Positions 28,700-30,474 of a stretch of 30,474 nt of DNA are shown one piece after another. Within the stretch, counting starts at the first letter, position 1, and each line of letters opens with the position of its first letter. The notes below the pieces were generated by a model. It worked only from the letters and a program-made list of their open reading frames with translations. It had not been told where the DNA came from and did no database searches. This DNA is from Priapulus caudatus. Taxonomy: Eukaryota > Priapulida > Priapulimorpha > Priapulimorphida > Priapulidae. The DNA lies in assembly GCF_000485595.1 (NCBI RefSeq), contig NW_014577074.1, positions 392,738 to 423,211 of the forward strand, in the 5' to 3' direction. A program made the position numbers and the translations under genes.

Positions 28700-30474
28700 A
28701 TTGATTACGATATGATTTTATTTTATGATTAGACTCTGATGGGTCTGACCCCATGTCAGAAATTGATTCTGATTCATCAGAAGGTTCAGATGACAGTCAC
28801 ACTGACATTGAATGATTGAAGGACAGTTTTGATTGACATCTTAATGACATAAGTTCTGCTACTTAATAAAGATACTGCCAGAGAATTTGAAAGCTTTTTA
28901 ATATTTGGGAACATATTGAACTCAGTCAAGCTTTTGTTCTTTCTTTGTTGTTGTCGTAATCTAGCTATGTTATTGCGATTATTTGCCAAAACACATTACC
29001 CATAGTTAGGATACAAACAAATTATTTAATAAATGTAGCAACTGGGCCACCTGAAAATCCATTTGGCCACCTGAATCTCATACTAAAGTGGCCCGGCCGG
29101 CCACCTGAAAAAAAAGTTAAGGGCAACCCCTGAGTAGCCTTAGATACAATAATGTAACCCGACAAGAGTAGGGGTCTGGGCTAGCTCTAGTAACTATAGC
29201 CCGCGTACAGTTGCCGCGGGACTATAGGATCAGCCATTACGGATGCGCGGGACAAACTTACTCGCGACGCCTCGCGACTATAAAACGTCTGTGGTAAGCA
29301 ATTAATGCCTCTTATCCGACGTGAATATGTCTTAAGCAAGGCTCCACACTAACTTTTTTTTCAGTGGCCCATCATTGATTTTCAATTTTTGGTGGCCTGA
29401 AAATGAAATCAGGTGGCCCGAAAAAAACAACATGAAGGGCGATGAAAAATCATTATGGGGGTGATGAAGGGGGATGATGGGGGGGTGATGTATCGCGCGT
29501 AGGCTAATATCATTAAATTGTTTAAGCCTAAAATTACCTTTAAATCGCTTTTTCACAAGGCATAAAATAAAAAAATAAAAATATTTCCCTCAAAATTCAT
29601 CCTTTGAGATTTAAATCGATAAAAAGGGGAAAAAAATTTTATGTGCACAAATTACCACCTTATGAAAATGTATCAATACAATCCGCGTACTATTTCGTAT
29701 CAATATTTTATAAAATTTTCCATTAAATAATAGTCCGATTTTTCTTATGTTTAGAACTTTTTATGTTTGGAACTTATAGTGAAAACGCCTAAGACCACAC
29801 GGAAATGGAACCACGGCGAAATCAAAAGCGTCGCTCTCGCCCCCCCATCTGTACGACCCCCCATGTAAGTCGCGAGTTCCTCCCACGTCCCAAATGTCTG
29901 CCCTCTGTGTCCCCCGCTAAAATTCTGGACTGTTTGCTGGCAGCTATGGATGCGTGCGCCGGCCTGTGGATTCGGCGCACGCATCCATAGCTGGCAGCGC
30001 TGCATACTGTTGTAGGACGTTGCCGCGGTCGCAACGTCCTCAACACCTCCTTTCGGCAACACTTCTCTGGTATCCCGTCTCATCTGGATTACAACTTACA
30101 TTATGATTATCATGTATTGACTATTGACTATATTGTATCTACAGACTACAGAGTTACGAGTACAGTAGTCAGTAGCCCGACCAGGCTGTGCGACGGATCG
30201 TCTAGTAGTAGTATAGGTATTCTAACCCTAGCAATACCGTTTCTTGGGGCCCCTAAGTTAATAGTACTAGTAGTCAGTAGCCTGTGGCTGTACCGGGTTG
30301 TACCGGCAACAAACATATGCAACAACACGTGAATACTAAAAGCACAGCTACACTTCACAATAAAGTACACACCAGACAAATAATGCTGATAGTGATAATA
30401 ATGCTCTGAATGCGCTCTGATATGCCCACCTCTCTATACGCTCTGAATACTCAAACCGCCATCGAAGTGCGCGG
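28700..30474 (+). repeat. Long inverted repeat, right arm, continuing past the window
   Basis: Partner of 19774-21885. It abuts a solo element end at 28538-28698 on its left and is cut by the window edge on its right, inside the segment shared with 22571-22828. Together with the dispersed repeat at 28195-28515 it fills all sequence downstream of EXOG exon 2; no further EXOG exon is visible here. Confidence 0.8.

Overview
The window is animal nuclear DNA: intron-rich, AT-rich non-coding sequence with small GT-AG introns, many short foldback and terminal-inverted-repeat (TIR) elements, a LINE fragment, microsatellites and one 10-N scaffold gap. The species cannot be assigned; the gene set (SNAPC1, TEX10, EXOG, a CEBPZOS-like microprotein) and the transposon load suggest a marine invertebrate or other early-branching metazoan. 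All names rest on recognising protein families by eye. No bacterial genes, CRISPR arrays or rRNA were seen, and no tRNA was recognised.

Left half (1-16733), all main genes on the minus strand. SNAPC1 (small nuclear RNA-activating complex subunit 1) starts at 16733 and ends at 6699, with ten proposed exons. TEX10/IPI1 (60S ribosome maturation) starts at 5341 and runs off the left edge after eleven exons. A second copy of the 3' half of TEX10 lies inside SNAPC1 intron 7: exons 8-11 are repeated almost identically (1-1658 versus 10513-12173, about 1% divergence), followed by three C-terminal exons and the stop at 9170. The same block appears to carry the last exon of an unknown plus-strand gene (8540-8768), presumably TEX10's tail-to-tail neighbour at the original locus. 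The right-hand breakpoint of the duplication lies 2-4 bp from the end of a TIR element in TEX10 intron 7. This is either a recent segmental duplication that split SNAPC1 or a haplotype misassembly.

Middle (16734-22970): no confident host gene. It holds trinucleotide microsatellites, a Tigger/pogo-like non-autonomous element, a foldback element, a hAT-like terminus, a TG microsatellite running into the N gap, then a long repeat arm and a 5'-truncated LINE reverse transcriptase.

Right half (22985-30474), plus strand. A three-exon CEBPZOS-like mitochondrial membrane microprotein is followed after only 126 bp by EXOG, a mitochondrial nuclease whose first two coding exons are present; the rest lies beyond the window. 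The two genes have an operon-like spacing and both products are expected in mitochondria. They sit between the arms of a long diverged inverted repeat (about 19774-21885 and 28700-30474). A third partial copy of the arm lies directly upstream of the CEBPZOS-like start and carries CRE and ETS-like motifs. That copy also contains a clean 88-bp transposon insertion whose empty site is visible in the arm copy at the right edge.

No clearly new multi-gene system is visible. The strongest unusual signals are the nested TEX10 fragment inside SNAPC1, the transposon-edge breakpoint, and the repeat-derived promoter candidate.
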